A stretch of DNA of 64,000 nt from CAVUAT01 sp963848045 (GTDB taxonomy: Bacteria; Actinomycetota; Thermoleophilia; Solirubrobacterales; 70-9), in contig CAWKCC010000001.1 of assembly GCA_963848045.1 (NCBI GenBank), positions 124,001 through 188,000 on the forward strand, given 5' to 3'. Positions 1 to 10,617 of the stretch are shown in pieces (within the stretch, counting starts at the first letter, position 1; each line of letters opens with the position of its first letter). The position numbers and the translations under genes were made by a program. The notes under the pieces are model-generated. The model was not told the origin of the DNA and did not search any database. It saw only the letters and a program-made list of their open reading frames with translations.

Positions 1-1998
1 GGGTGTGGTGACCACGAAGTCGTAATCGGCCCCGTTGACCGCGGCGAGCCACTCGGGGCACTCGCCGAACTCGGCGAAGGCCCCCCGGTCGCGGCGATCG
101 CCGATGTAGCGCACCTCGTTGGAGGAGTCGATGCCCCAGAGGCCGTACTGGAAGAGCGCGCCGGTGGTTCCCGAGAGACCGATCCTCGCGCTCTGCACCC
201 CGCGGGCCCAGTCGAAGGCGGCACCGAGGCCCTGGCCCAGCTCCACCGCGGGCTGCTCGGCACGCGGGTAGTCGGGTGCCGCCGTCGAGTAGCGGAGCTC
301 GAGGTAGTCGTCCTGAGCGCCTCTGCCGAGGGCGATCAGCACGATCAGCCCGACTCCCGCTCCGAGGGCGAGCGGACCGCGCGGGACCCTGCGCCGGGAG
401 AGCATGACGACGGCCACGGGCAGCGCGATCACCGCCGCAGCCAGCAGGGCCGAGCCGGCGAGCCTCCCCGAGTCGACATCGCCAAGCGCACCCCCCGCGA
501 CGATCATCAGCCCGAACAGGGCCAGCGCCCCGGCTCGCCACCATCTGCGCAGCGCGGGGTCTCCCGGCGGCCGGCCGCGCAGCGGCGGGGGGATCGAGAA
601 CAGGACCAGGGCCAGGGCCAGGCCAGGCGCCAGGTAGCGGATGTTGAGCCTGAAGCCGACCGGCGAGCCCTCGGGGCCCGAGGCGCTCAGCGGCGTCAGC
701 AGGTAGGCGACCGCGGCGAACAGCGCGACCGCGGCGAGCATCCTCTCGAGCGGCCCCCCCCGCCAGAGCCAGAGCACGACGCCGATCACGGCGAGGGCAA
801 GGGCCAGCGGCCAGAGGTCACCGAGGCGCTCGGCGAGGGCAGGGGTGAAGAACCGCCCCCAGACGTCGGTGTCGGTGAGGTAATGGGCGATCGAGAAGGG
901 CTCGCGCCCCTGCAGCTCCTCGGGCATTCTCAGCGGGCCCAGGTCCACGAAGGGGAACGGCGTCCCGGCCGCGATCAGGTCACGGGTGTACCAGAGACCG
1001 CCGCCGACGACCAAGCCCCCCAGCCAGGCGGCGGCCGAGCGCAGCCGCCGACCGGACGCCGAGATCGCGATCACCCCGACGCTGAGCGCGACCACCGGCG
1101 GCACCACGGTCAGCTTGGTGCCCAGCGCGAGTCCCGCGGCAAGGCCGGCGACCAGCAGCGCTCCCCGGGCGATCGGGGAGCGGGCGCTGGCGAGGATGGC
1201 GACGGCAGCCAAGAGCAGCGCGATCGCGACGACGTCGTTGTTGGCGTTGCCCGGCTGGCGGGAGAACAGCAGGTTTGCCGACATCAACGCGGCAACCGCG
1301 CCCGCGGCAGGCGCTCCGGCGCCGTAGGGACGGCCGATGCACCAGCCGGCGAGCAGCGCCACCCCGAGCCAGCCGAGGTTGAGCAGCGGAGAGAGGAAGT
1401 CGTTGCCGAACAGCAGCAGGCCGTCGGCGTGCAGCAGCTCGGAGTTCTGCGGGTAGAACCAGTTGAGGTAGAGCGGATCGGTGAAAAGCAGCTCGGTGAC
1501 CGAGCCGCTCTGGGCGATCTGCGCCGCGAAGGGAAGGTGGTACCAGAGCGAGTCTCCCCCGTAGATGCCCCGATCGAGCGCCAGCAGGGTCGGCCCCGCC
1601 CATTGCAGAGCGACGAGCAACGCGAGCCCGAGCGCCGCCCAGAGCTCCCAGGGCGGCGACCGCCGGTCCGGCTCGAGCATTCCCGCGCCCGCCGCGGAGG
1701 CCGCGCCGGGGCTGGCGACGGGCTCGGCGGGGAGCGTGCGCTCGAGGCGAAGGGCGCCGCCCGCGGCGATCAGGCAGGCGGCGACTAGCAGCACGCCGTC
1801 GAGCAGGCCGAACAGCCCCAGGAGCTCGGAGATCGCCACCAGCAGCGACAGGCCCAGCAGCCCGGTTGCCAGAACGGCCGGGGCGCCGCTCCAGCCGGGA
1901 AGCAGCGCACGGCGCAGGGTGCGCCCGGCCAGCGCCATCGACAGGGCCACCGCTGCCAGGCCGATCACGCCGAGCAGGTAGTCGCCGGTGCTCGTCAA
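1..1998 (-). CDS. GT-C-like polytopic membrane protein, paralog A (3' end outside window)
   Basis: Hydrophobic multi-pass protein, 666 codons visible; judged by its neighbours, about 70-80 C-terminal residues lie beyond the window edge. Translation shows the shared paralog signatures: an acidic residue before LWYHLPFAA in the first large outside loop, then WFYPQNSELLHA, GRPYG, LGTKLT, and a C-terminal soluble part ending at DYDFVVTTP. I chose TTG at 1998 because it lines up with the start of the other three copies (TSTGDYLLG) and overlaps the stop of the upstream gene as TTGA, which suggests translational coupling. An acidic residue in the first extracytoplasmic loop plus many TM helices is typical of GT-C glycosyltransferases (PMT/ArnT-like) that use polyprenyl-phosphate sugars. 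That function is an inference; donor and acceptor are unknown. Confidence 0.75.
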   Translation of the reverse strand, partial: MTSTGDYLLGVIGLAAVALSMALAGRTLRRALLPGWSGAPAVLATGLLGLSLLVAISELLGLFGLLDGVLLVAACLIAAGGALRLERTLPAEPVASPGAASAAGAGMLEPDRRSPPWELWAALGLALLVALQWAGPTLLALDRGIYGGDSLWYHLPFAAQIAQSGSVTELLFTDPLYLNWFYPQNSELLHADGLLLFGNDFLSPLLNLGWLGVALLAGWCIGRPYGAGAPAAGAVAALMSANLLFSRQPGNANNDVVAIALLLAAVAILASARSPIARGALLVAGLAAGLALGTKLTVVPPVVALSVGVIAISASGRRLRSAAAWLGGLVVGGGLWYTRDLIAAGTPFPFVDLGPLRMPEELQGREPFSIAHYLTDTDVWGRFFTPALAERLGDLWPLALALAVIGVVLWLWRGGPLERMLAAVALFAAVAYLLTPLSASGPEGSPVGFRLNIRYLAPGLALALVLFSIPPPLRGRPPGDPALRRWWRAGALALFGLMIVAGGALGDVDSGRLAGSALLAAAVIALPVAVVMLSRRRVPRGPLALGAGVGLIVLIALGRGAQDDYLELRYSTAAPDYPRAEQPAVELGQGLGAAFDWARGVQSARIGLSGTTGALFQYGLWGIDSSNEVRYIGDRRDRGAFAEFGECPEWLAAVNGADYDFVVTTP

Positions 1999-4241
1999 GG
2001 GGGCCCGCCGTCGACGCCGTCCGGCCCCCCGCCGCCACCCCCCGCATCTCGGCAGTCGGCGGCGCGAAGCTCGCCGGTGATGCGGAAGACGGTGACCCGG
2101 CCGCTGCGCAGGACCTGCTCGGCGCCTCGCACCGCCTCGGCGCCACCGCGCAGCCAGCCGCCCTCGGGCGAGACCTTCGCGGTGGCCGGGTCGTTGAGGT
2201 CGAGCTCGGGCGTGGTGACAACGTAGTCGTAGCCGCCGTCGTTGATCGCCTCGAAGAACTGCGGGCAGGTGCCGGCGTCCGAGCCGGGACCCGAGCCGAG
2301 CGCCCGGAAGTCCCCCGCGTCGAGCTCTCGCCCGATCACCTGGACGTAGTTGGAGAGCTCGTCGCCGTAGAGGATGTACTGGTTGTACGCGCCGCTGAGG
2401 CCGGCCACGCCGATTCGCTCGCCGCCGATGGGCTTGGCCCAGCGCGCCACGTCGTCGAGCTGGAAGCGAAGGTCCTCCGAGCGCGTGTAGCGGGCGTCCA
2501 GGTAGTCGCCCTGGCGCTCCCAGCCGACGGCCGCGACCACGAGGGCGAGCAGCACACCGACGCCCGCTGCGAGGGCGGCGCCTCGGCGAGCCAGCAGGGC
2601 GAGGCCGACCGGTACCCCGACGGCGAGAACCCCGATCAGCGCCGCGACCGGGATCGAGGCGAAGGGCTCCTCCCAGATGTACGCGGAGTCCGAGTACAGG
2701 GAGGTGATCACCAGCGCCGCAGCCCCACCGAGCAGCAGGGGCAGCCGGAAGCGCTCGGCCGTGAGCCTTGGCTCCAGCGGCAACAGCGCCAGGCCGAGCG
2801 CCAGCGCGGGAGCGAGATAGCGAAGGTTGATGCCGAAGGCCAGCGGCTGCCCTTCGGGGCCCGCCGCGCTGAGCGGGGTGAACAGATAGAAGATCGCAGC
2901 GACGACCGTGACCAGGCCGAGCAGGCGCGCCGCCGGCAGACGCGGGCGGGCGATCGCCAGCGTCGCCCCCGCAGCCGCGAGCCCGAGCATTGCGAACCAC
3001 AGCGGACCCAGCAGGTTGGTGATCGGCCTGTAGAAGTAGGTGCTCCACACGTCACGGTCGGGGTTCTCGAAGATGTAGTGCGCGACCGTGAAGTTGTCGC
3101 GGCCCTCGAGGCCGCGGTCGGGGCCGGGCAGATCGATCGGCCCGAGCTCTCCCAGCCAGGGCAGCGGGTTGCCGGAGTGGATCAGGTTGCGGATGAACCA
3201 GAAGGCCGCCGTCACGGCGACCCCGCCGACGAATATGCCCAGGGCGCGGCGGCGGTGGCCGCGCGGCAGCAGCAGCGGCACACCGGCTGTCATCGCGGCC
3301 ACACCTCCGGCGATCGTCAGCTTGGTGCCCAGCGCCAGGCCCATCGCCAGCCCAGCCACGAAGACGGCCTGCATGGGCAGCACGCCGCGCAGGGGCGTGC
3401 CGCCGGAGTGGAGGGTGCGGGCGGCTCGCGATGCCGCCCAGGCGGCGGCGCCCCCGTTGACCAGCACGGCGCCCGCCGCGAGCAGCAGCGCCACCGGTGC
3501 GACGTCGTTCGCGGGCGTGCCCGCCTCGCGCGGGACCATCGGGCCGATCACGAGAACCAGCGCCACCGCCGCGAGCGAGAGCGGCGCGACACCGTAGGGG
3601 CGGCCGATGCACCAGCCGGCGAGCACCGCCACCCCGAGCCAACCGAAGTTGACGAACGGCGAGACGATGTCGCGGTCGAACAGCGCGATCCCGGCTGCGT
3701 GCAGCAGCTCGGAGTTCTGCGGGTAGAACCAGTTGAGGTAGAGGGGGTCGGTGAATTGCAGGCTCCAGGCCGAGCCGGTCTCGGCGATCCGGGCCGCGAA
3801 CGGCCCGTGATACCAGAGGGTGTCGAAGGTGAGCATGCCGCGGGCCCAGACGTCCTGGAGCCCGGTGGCCCAGTGGGCCACGACGAAGGCGACGATGCCG
3901 AGCGCGATCACGAGCTGGGCGGTGGGGATCGCGGGCGCCGGGGGGCGGTGAGCAGCGGGATCGTCCCCACCGCCTGCGGCCGGCGGGATCCTGAGCGCGG
4001 CGAGCGCACCGATCGCCACCGATGCCACCACGATCGCGATCGGGTCAAAGAGGCCGAGGGCGCCGAGCAGCTGCAGCAGAACCGTGAGGACGGAGAGCCC
4101 GAGCACGGCCTCGACCAGGCGGGCCGGGGCCCCCTCCCAGCCGGGCAGCAGGCGGGCGCGCAACCTCACGGCTGCCAGCCCCAGCGAGATCGCGATCGCG
4201 CAGAGGGCGAGCACGCCGATCGCGTAATCGGCGAAGCTCAC
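1995..4241 (-). CDS. GT-C-like polytopic membrane protein, paralog B
   Basis: 748 aa, rich in TM helices over roughly residues 1-560, followed by a soluble C-terminal part. Asp140 precedes TLWYH (141-145) in the first outside loop; WFYPQNSELLHA is at 171-182. The C-terminal domain holds a YDYVVTTP motif and a late Cys, both shared with the sister proteins. The layout (catalytic-loop Asp, many TMs, extracytoplasmic C-terminal domain) fits the GT-C superfamily, so transfer of a sugar from a lipid carrier onto an envelope glycan or protein is the leading guess. The start overlaps nothing, but paralog C ends only 4 nt upstream, and the stop overlaps the start of paralog A. The gene is clearly real; the exact activity is unknown. 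Confidence 0.8.
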   Translation of the reverse strand: MSFADYAIGVLALCAIAISLGLAAVRLRARLLPGWEGAPARLVEAVLGLSVLTVLLQLLGALGLFDPIAIVVASVAIGALAALRIPPAAGGGDDPAAHRPPAPAIPTAQLVIALGIVAFVVAHWATGLQDVWARGMLTFDTLWYHGPFAARIAETGSAWSLQFTDPLYLNWFYPQNSELLHAAGIALFDRDIVSPFVNFGWLGVAVLAGWCIGRPYGVAPLSLAAVALVLVIGPMVPREAGTPANDVAPVALLLAAGAVLVNGGAAAWAASRAARTLHSGGTPLRGVLPMQAVFVAGLAMGLALGTKLTIAGGVAAMTAGVPLLLPRGHRRRALGIFVGGVAVTAAFWFIRNLIHSGNPLPWLGELGPIDLPGPDRGLEGRDNFTVAHYIFENPDRDVWSTYFYRPITNLLGPLWFAMLGLAAAGATLAIARPRLPAARLLGLVTVVAAIFYLFTPLSAAGPEGQPLAFGINLRYLAPALALGLALLPLEPRLTAERFRLPLLLGGAAALVITSLYSDSAYIWEEPFASIPVAALIGVLAVGVPVGLALLARRGAALAAGVGVLLALVVAAVGWERQGDYLDARYTRSEDLRFQLDDVARWAKPIGGERIGVAGLSGAYNQYILYGDELSNYVQVIGRELDAGDFRALGSGPGSDAGTCPQFFEAINDGGYDYVVTTPELDLNDPATAKVSPEGGWLRGGAEAVRGAEQVLRSGRVTVFRITGELRAADCRDAGGGGGGPDGVDGGPP

Positions 4242-4245
4242 GCGA

Positions 4246-6435
4246 TCAGCCCGCGAATCGGGGCTGCTCGAATCTGGCGCAGGCGCTCGCGTCGAGCTCG
4301 CCGTCGAGGGCGAAGACGAAGATCAGCTCGTCCTCTACCAGCTTGGTCGCAGCGGGGTCACCCTCGAGCCAGGCGGCTTCCACGGGCGACTGCGACTGGG
4401 TGCGCTGGTCGGGGCCGATCACGACGTAGTCGTAGTCGCCGTCGTTGAGGGCCCGCGCCCATTCCTCGCAGGCGGCCGGGTTCGCGAGGTCGGTCGGGTC
4501 GGCTGCGATCGGCGTGAAGGCGCCCCTGGGACCGTGGTGGGCGACGTACTGCACGCGGTTGGAGAGATCGTCGCCGTAGAAGACGTACTGCTTGAAGCCG
4601 GGCCGGCCGCCGACCACGGCGATCCGCGAGTCGGTGGGCCGCTCGTCGTTGAACCACTGCAGCGCCACCTTCATCCCCTGCGGGAAGTTCTCGGGCGCGG
4701 TGGCCGCCCTGTAGCGGTCGTCCTGGTAGTCCTCGCTCTTCAACCAGCCGACGCCGGCGGCGAGCACGATCGCAAGCACCGCCGCGCCGGCCACCAGCGG
4801 CGCGGCCGCCCCCCGCTGGGAGGCGAGCGCGAGACCGACGGGCACGGCGACCAGCAGCAGGGCCAGGATCACGCCGCCCAGGAGGAAGTCGCCCTCCCAG
4901 ACCCCCTCCCCGCCGCTGAGGAGGCCGACCGCCAACAGCAGCGCCAGGGCTGCCGCGAGCGCGTTGCGCGCGCGCTCGCGGCCGAGACCCGGATCAACCG
5001 CCAGCAGCAACACTCCCAGCGCCATGCAGGGCGAGGCGTAGCGCAGGTTCACCTCGAAGGCGCTGGGCGCGTTCAGCGGTCCGGCCGCGGTCAGCGGGGT
5101 GAACAGATAGGCGATGCCGCTGAGCAGGGCGACGACGCCCAGCATGCGGATCACCGGCGTGCGCCCCCGCGCGATCGCGAGCACGAACCCCGCGGCGACG
5201 GCCGCCAGCACCAGCGGCCACAGCACCCCGAAGCTGTCGTTGAGCCCCGGGATGAAGGAGTCCCTGATCACGTCGATCTTGAACAGGTACTCGGAGACCG
5301 TGTGCGGCTCGCGGATATTGATGTCGAGCTGCTCGGGGCCCGGCAGCGGGCCCGCGTCGAACCAGGGCAGCGGGTTGCCGGCCTCGACCAGGTTGCGGGC
5401 GAACCAGAAGCCTCCGGTGATCAGCGCCGTCCCCGCCCAGATCGCGGCCGTCCTCAGCCGGTCGCCGGGCCGCGCGACGGCGATCACTCCGAGTGTCAGC
5501 AGCCCGAAGGGAGCGAGCAGGTTGAGCTTTGTCCCCAGCGCGAGCCCCGCGGCCAGACCGGCCACGATCAGGGCCCCGCGGGGGAACAGCGGCGAGAGGC
5601 CGGGGCCGCCCGAGTGCAGGGTGCGCGCGGCCCGGGCGGCCGAGCGCGACAGCGCGTCGCCGTTGACGAGGATCGCCGCGGACGCGAGCAGGAAGAAGAG
5701 GCCCGCGACGTCGTTCTTTGCGTCGCCGGGCTGGAACAGCAGCAGCATCTCGGCGTCGAGGATCACGGCCACGCCCAGCAGGGCGGTGACGGCGGCGCCG
5801 TAGGGGCGCCCGAAGCTCCAGGCGGCCAGCAGGCAGAGGCACATCCAGCCGATGTTGAGCAGCGGCGAGAGGAAGTCGTTGCCCAGGAAGAGGATCCCCG
5901 CGGAGTGGAAGAGCTCGGAGTTCTGCGGGTAGAACCAGACGGTCAGCTTCAGCACCTCGGTCATCTGCAGCGCCCCGACCTGTGCGTCCTGCACGAAGCG
6001 GGCGGCGAAGGGAGCGTTGTGCCACGTCGTGTTGGGCAGGTACATGCCGATCTCGAGCCCGGTCTGCGTCGGCATCGCCCAGTGCGCTGCGACGAGCATC
6101 GCGGCGCCGATCGCGAGCACCAGCGCGACCGGCCTGACCGGGGGGGCCGGCAGCTCGAGCCCCCCGGCGAGGGGCCTCCCGGCGGCCACTCCGACACCCA
6201 CACCCGCGCCGATCGCGGCGATCAGCACCCAACCCGGCCTGTAGAGGCCGACGACCCCGACCAGCTCCAGCACGACGACCAGCAGCGAGAGGCCCAGGAC
6301 GGCCTCCGCGAGGCGCGCCGGCGGCCCCGACCAGCCGCTCAGCAGTCGCCCGCGCAGCCGCACGGCGGCGAAGCCGATCGCGGCCGCGACGGCCGCCAGC
6401 TCCAGCACCCCGGCCAGGTACTCGCCGAAGCTCAC
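4246..6435 (-). CDS. GT-C-like polytopic membrane protein, paralog C (altered active-loop motif)
   Basis: 729 aa, same architecture as its neighbours: N-terminal TM block, first outside loop, WFYPQNSELFH, GRPYG, LGTKLN, then a C-terminal domain with FYGDDLSN and YDYVVIGP. Where paralogs B and D read D-T-(L/T)-W-Y-H, this copy reads N135-T-T-W138-H139-N140, so the presumed catalytic Asp is Asn and Tyr-His is His-Asn. If the Asp is the catalytic base, as in GT-C enzymes, this copy may be inactive, may have changed specificity, or may act as a partner subunit. Its ATG overlaps the stop of paralog D (ATGA, 6432-6435). Confidence 0.8.
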   Translation of the reverse strand: MSFGEYLAGVLELAAVAAAIGFAAVRLRGRLLSGWSGPPARLAEAVLGLSLLVVVLELVGVVGLYRPGWVLIAAIGAGVGVGVAAGRPLAGGLELPAPPVRPVALVLAIGAAMLVAAHWAMPTQTGLEIGMYLPNTTWHNAPFAARFVQDAQVGALQMTEVLKLTVWFYPQNSELFHSAGILFLGNDFLSPLLNIGWMCLCLLAAWSFGRPYGAAVTALLGVAVILDAEMLLLFQPGDAKNDVAGLFFLLASAAILVNGDALSRSAARAARTLHSGGPGLSPLFPRGALIVAGLAAGLALGTKLNLLAPFGLLTLGVIAVARPGDRLRTAAIWAGTALITGGFWFARNLVEAGNPLPWFDAGPLPGPEQLDINIREPHTVSEYLFKIDVIRDSFIPGLNDSFGVLWPLVLAAVAAGFVLAIARGRTPVIRMLGVVALLSGIAYLFTPLTAAGPLNAPSAFEVNLRYASPCMALGVLLLAVDPGLGRERARNALAAALALLLAVGLLSGGEGVWEGDFLLGGVILALLLVAVPVGLALASQRGAAAPLVAGAAVLAIVLAAGVGWLKSEDYQDDRYRAATAPENFPQGMKVALQWFNDERPTDSRIAVVGGRPGFKQYVFYGDDLSNRVQYVAHHGPRGAFTPIAADPTDLANPAACEEWARALNDGDYDYVVIGPDQRTQSQSPVEAAWLEGDPAATKLVEDELIFVFALDGELDASACARFEQPRFAG

Positions 6436-8816
6436 GACTGGCTCTCCAGCGCGGCGGCCTCGGCTCGCTTGGCCGCCTCCTCCTCAGCCTTCGCAGCGCG
6501 GTACCTGCTCTCCGCGGCGCCGCAGGTGGAGGGATCGAGCCTGCCCTTCACCTCGAACACACCCGCCAGGCCACCGGAGCGGATCACCGCCGTCGCCGCG
6601 GGGTCATCACCGACCCAGAAGAGCTCCGGCGGAATGCTCGTCTCGCGGCGTATCCGGGGGGTGATCACGATGAAGTCGTACTCGCCGTCGTTGATCGTGC
6701 GTCTGAGGTTGCGGCAGCTGGGGATCTGGCGGAAGGTGCCGCGATCGAGCTCATTCCCCAAGTACTGGACGTGGTTGGAGAGGTCGTCGCCGTAGAAGAA
6801 GTACTGGCCGAAGGCCGAGGCGCGTCCGACCACGCCGATGCGCGAATCGGTGGTCCGCTTGCCGAAATCCTGCAGCGGCTTCCAGTCCGGGGTGGAGCGG
6901 AAGCCACCTTCGAGATAGGGGGCGACATCCGCCTCGTAGCGCTCATCGAGGTACTGCTTGCGCTGCGTGTCGCCCAGCGCCAGCGCGAGGATCACCGCGC
7001 CCGCGCCGAACCCGACCAGTGCGTAACGACTTGCCCCCATGCGCGCGCCGGCGACGATCAGGGCGGGAACGCCGACCATCAGCAGCGCCAGCTCGAGCGA
7101 CTCGTCGAGGTGCCCGTAGTTCCAGCTCGGCGATGCCGCGATGTCGAGGCCGCCGTCGAGGCTGATCCGAATCGTCCCCTGCACGATCAGCAGCCCGAAC
7201 AGCCCGATCAGCGCCCACGGCCAGGGCCTGCGGCGCAGGTCCGGAACCAGCGGGGTGATCGTCAGCCCGATCAGCAGCGCCGGCGCCACGTAGCGCAGGT
7301 TGGCGTCGAAGCCGGTGGGCTGCCCGAGGCCGCCCGAGGCGGTGAGCGGCGTGAACACGTAGGCGACGCCGGCGAAGATCCCGGTGATCGCCAGCACCCG
7401 CATCAGGGCGCTGCCGCCCCGAAGGAGCGCGAGGGCGAGCCCGAGGGCGACGACGGCGAGGACCACGAACCAGAGCGGCCCGAGGCGGTCGTCGAGCACC
7501 GGGAAGAAGAAGTCCCTCCAGACGCCCGGGTCGTTGTAGTACTCGCTGAGGCTGTGGGCCTCGCGCGGGTAGAACCCGCCCTGCTCGGGGCCCGGCAGGT
7601 CGATCGGACCGAGCTTGTCGATCTGGGGGAAGGGGTTGAGCGCGTAGAAGACGTTGCGCCCGTACCAGAAGCCGGCGGTGACCAGAATCCCGCCGAGCCA
7701 GACGCCCAGCGTGCGCAACCAGCCCTCGCGGCCACCCAGAACGGCCAGGCCGATCGTGAGCACCCCGAGCGCCGCCAGCAGGGTGACCTTGGTGCCGATG
7801 CCGAGGCCCGCCGCGAGCCCGGCGATGAACAGTGGGCCGACCCCGATGCCCGCGAGCACGCGGGGGTCGCCGGCGACCGGTACCTCCGCGACGGGACCCT
7901 GCTGCGGGTGCTGCTCGTCGGCGGCAGGGTCGAAGCCGGGGGAGCCGTCCTCGGCCGTCGGGGGCTCGGCCGGGGCCTCGGAGGACGAATCCGCTGCCCC
8001 CGCGATACGCGGCGCTGCACGAGCTGTCGCGGCGCCGTTGACGAGAAACGCGAGCACGGCCAGCAGGAAGAAGAGTCCCGCGACGTCGTTCGGCGCGTTG
8101 CCGGCCTGGGAGCCGACCAGCATCTCCGAGTCGAGCACGACCGCGGCGCCAACCAGCGTCACGGCCCCGACTCCGTAGGGCCGCCCGATGCACCAGGCCG
8201 CCAGCAGCGCCAGCGCGAGCCAACCCAGGTTGACCAGCGGCGAGAGGAAGTCGGAGTCCATCGCCACCATGCCCACCCCATGCAGCAGCTCGGAGTTCTG
8301 CGGGTAGAACCAGGCGGTGAGCTTGAGCGGGTCGGTGAAGTGCAGCGGACCGACCTCACCGGTTTGGGCGAAGCGGCCCGAGAAGGACATGTGGTACCAG
8401 GTGGTGTCCTGGTAGTACATGCCGATGTCCATCGCCTCCTGGGTCGGCTCCGCCCAGTGTGCGACCACCAGCGCCGAGGCGAGAACGGCGACCGCGAGCA
8501 TCGCGCTGCTGGCCTTGACGGCGGGTGACTCGCCGGGCGGCGACGGGGCGACCCGCGGTCGAGCCCACCAGGCCGCGCCGAGCCCGGCCAGCGCGCAGGC
8601 GAGCACCAGGGGGGCCTCTTCCAGCAGCTTCAGCAAGCCGAGCAGCTCGGCTATCACCACCAGCGCCGAGAGCCCGATCGTGAACTCGGCGAGGCGGGCG
8701 AGCGAGCCGCTCCAGGCAGGCACGAGCAGTGCCCGCAGATAGAAGGCGCCAGCGCCGAGGCAGATGGCGATCACCGCCAGTTCCGCCGCGCCGAGGAAGT
8801 ACTGGCTAGTGGTCAA
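6432..8816 (-). CDS. GT-C-like polytopic membrane protein, paralog D (first gene of the operon)
   Basis: 794 aa, the longest of the four. Asp137 precedes TTWYH (138-142); WFYPQNSELLHG and GRPYG follow. The extra length is mostly a low-complexity Pro/Glu/Ala/Ser insertion near residues 265-325 in a loop that is short in the sisters. The C-terminal soluble domain (FYGDDLSN, YDFIVITP) ends in an Ala/Glu-rich tail. As first gene of a co-oriented set with 4-nt overlaps or gaps, it probably shares one transcript starting in the 8817-8955 gap. A GT-C-type glycosyltransferase acting at the membrane is the most likely role; a transporter or O-antigen-ligase-like protein cannot be excluded. Confidence 0.8.
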   Translation of the reverse strand: MTTSQYFLGAAELAVIAICLGAGAFYLRALLVPAWSGSLARLAEFTIGLSALVVIAELLGLLKLLEEAPLVLACALAGLGAAWWARPRVAPSPPGESPAVKASSAMLAVAVLASALVVAHWAEPTQEAMDIGMYYQDTTWYHMSFSGRFAQTGEVGPLHFTDPLKLTAWFYPQNSELLHGVGMVAMDSDFLSPLVNLGWLALALLAAWCIGRPYGVGAVTLVGAAVVLDSEMLVGSQAGNAPNDVAGLFFLLAVLAFLVNGAATARAAPRIAGAADSSSEAPAEPPTAEDGSPGFDPAADEQHPQQGPVAEVPVAGDPRVLAGIGVGPLFIAGLAAGLGIGTKVTLLAALGVLTIGLAVLGGREGWLRTLGVWLGGILVTAGFWYGRNVFYALNPFPQIDKLGPIDLPGPEQGGFYPREAHSLSEYYNDPGVWRDFFFPVLDDRLGPLWFVVLAVVALGLALALLRGGSALMRVLAITGIFAGVAYVFTPLTASGGLGQPTGFDANLRYVAPALLIGLTITPLVPDLRRRPWPWALIGLFGLLIVQGTIRISLDGGLDIAASPSWNYGHLDESLELALLMVGVPALIVAGARMGASRYALVGFGAGAVILALALGDTQRKQYLDERYEADVAPYLEGGFRSTPDWKPLQDFGKRTTDSRIGVVGRASAFGQYFFYGDDLSNHVQYLGNELDRGTFRQIPSCRNLRRTINDGEYDFIVITPRIRRETSIPPELFWVGDDPAATAVIRSGGLAGVFEVKGRLDPSTCGAAESRYRAAKAEEEAAKRAEAAALESQS

Positions 8817-8955
8817 GGCGATTCATCGGCTGGGGTCATGAAAACGCGCGGGCGAACGCCCACGCGCGAATCGGGATCATAGCCGCGGGATCCTCGGTCG
8901 CGCTTGCGGTCAGCGAGGGGGCAGGGGACGGGGCGGGGGCGTTGAAACGAGGGGC
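8817..8955. promoter_or_regulatory. Divergent intergenic region with leader hairpin
   Basis: 139 bp between the divergent paralog D and the divIC-like gene; it must hold promoters for both. An inverted repeat at 8845-8854/8857-8866 (cgcgcgggcg and cgcccacgcg, one wobble pair) would form a hairpin in the untranslated leader of the membrane-protein operon. Upstream of the divIC-like ATG the bases cgagggg form a plausible ribosome binding site. Confidence 0.4.
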
Positions 8956-9291
8956 ATGAGCTCCTTGGGGTACGCGGGGTCACGGAGACGGGTGCGGCGG
9001 CGGGTCGGGCCCAGCCGTGTCAGGTGGGACCGGGTGGGGCGGGTTGCGCTCGTCCTGGTCCTGTTCGGGGTGATGATCAGCTATCTGAATCCGGCCGTCA
9101 GCCTGGTCGACGCCTGGCGGGACTCGAAGGCGAGCGAGCAGCGGCTGGAGGAGCTGAAGGGCGAGCACGCCCAGCTCAAGCAGCAGGTCGAGCGTGCCGC
9201 GAGCCCGCTGGCCATGGAGCGCGAGGCGCGGAAGCTGGGCATGGTCAAGCCCGGCGAGCGCGCCTACGTGATCGAGGGACTCGGCGACTAG
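8956..9291 (+). CDS. DivIC/FtsB-family septum formation initiator
   Basis: 111 aa: an Arg-rich cytoplasmic N-terminus (1-30), one TM helix (about 32-52, VALVLVLFGVMISYL), then an extracytoplasmic coiled coil (about 62-85) and the family's C-terminal EAR(K)LGMVKPGE motif. DivIC/FtsB proteins link FtsL and FtsQ/DivIB in the divisome and help activate septal peptidoglycan synthesis. Location beside eno and mazG is the conserved actinobacterial arrangement, although here the gene is convergent with eno: its TAG (9289-9291) directly abuts the eno stop with no spacer. FtsB and DivIC cannot be told apart from sequence alone. Confidence 0.88.
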   Translation: MSSLGYAGSRRRVRRRVGPSRVRWDRVGRVALVLVLFGVMISYLNPAVSLVDAWRDSKASEQRLEELKGEHAQLKQQVERAASPLAMEREARKLGMVKPGERAYVIEGLGD

Positions 9292-10602
<1,311 letters not shown>

Positions 10603-10617
10603 CAGTGGCGCGGCAGT

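Noticed and set aside
1866..4448. Long plus-strand open frame (860 codons) antisense to the GT-C-like genes
   Set aside because: It is Arg/Gly/Ala/Glu-rich with no family motif and mirrors the codon bias of the opposite strand; a G/C-rich third-position shadow.
4534..6795. Plus-strand open frame opposite paralogs C and D
   Set aside because: Same kind of shadow; Gln/Gly/Arg/Asp-rich without motifs.
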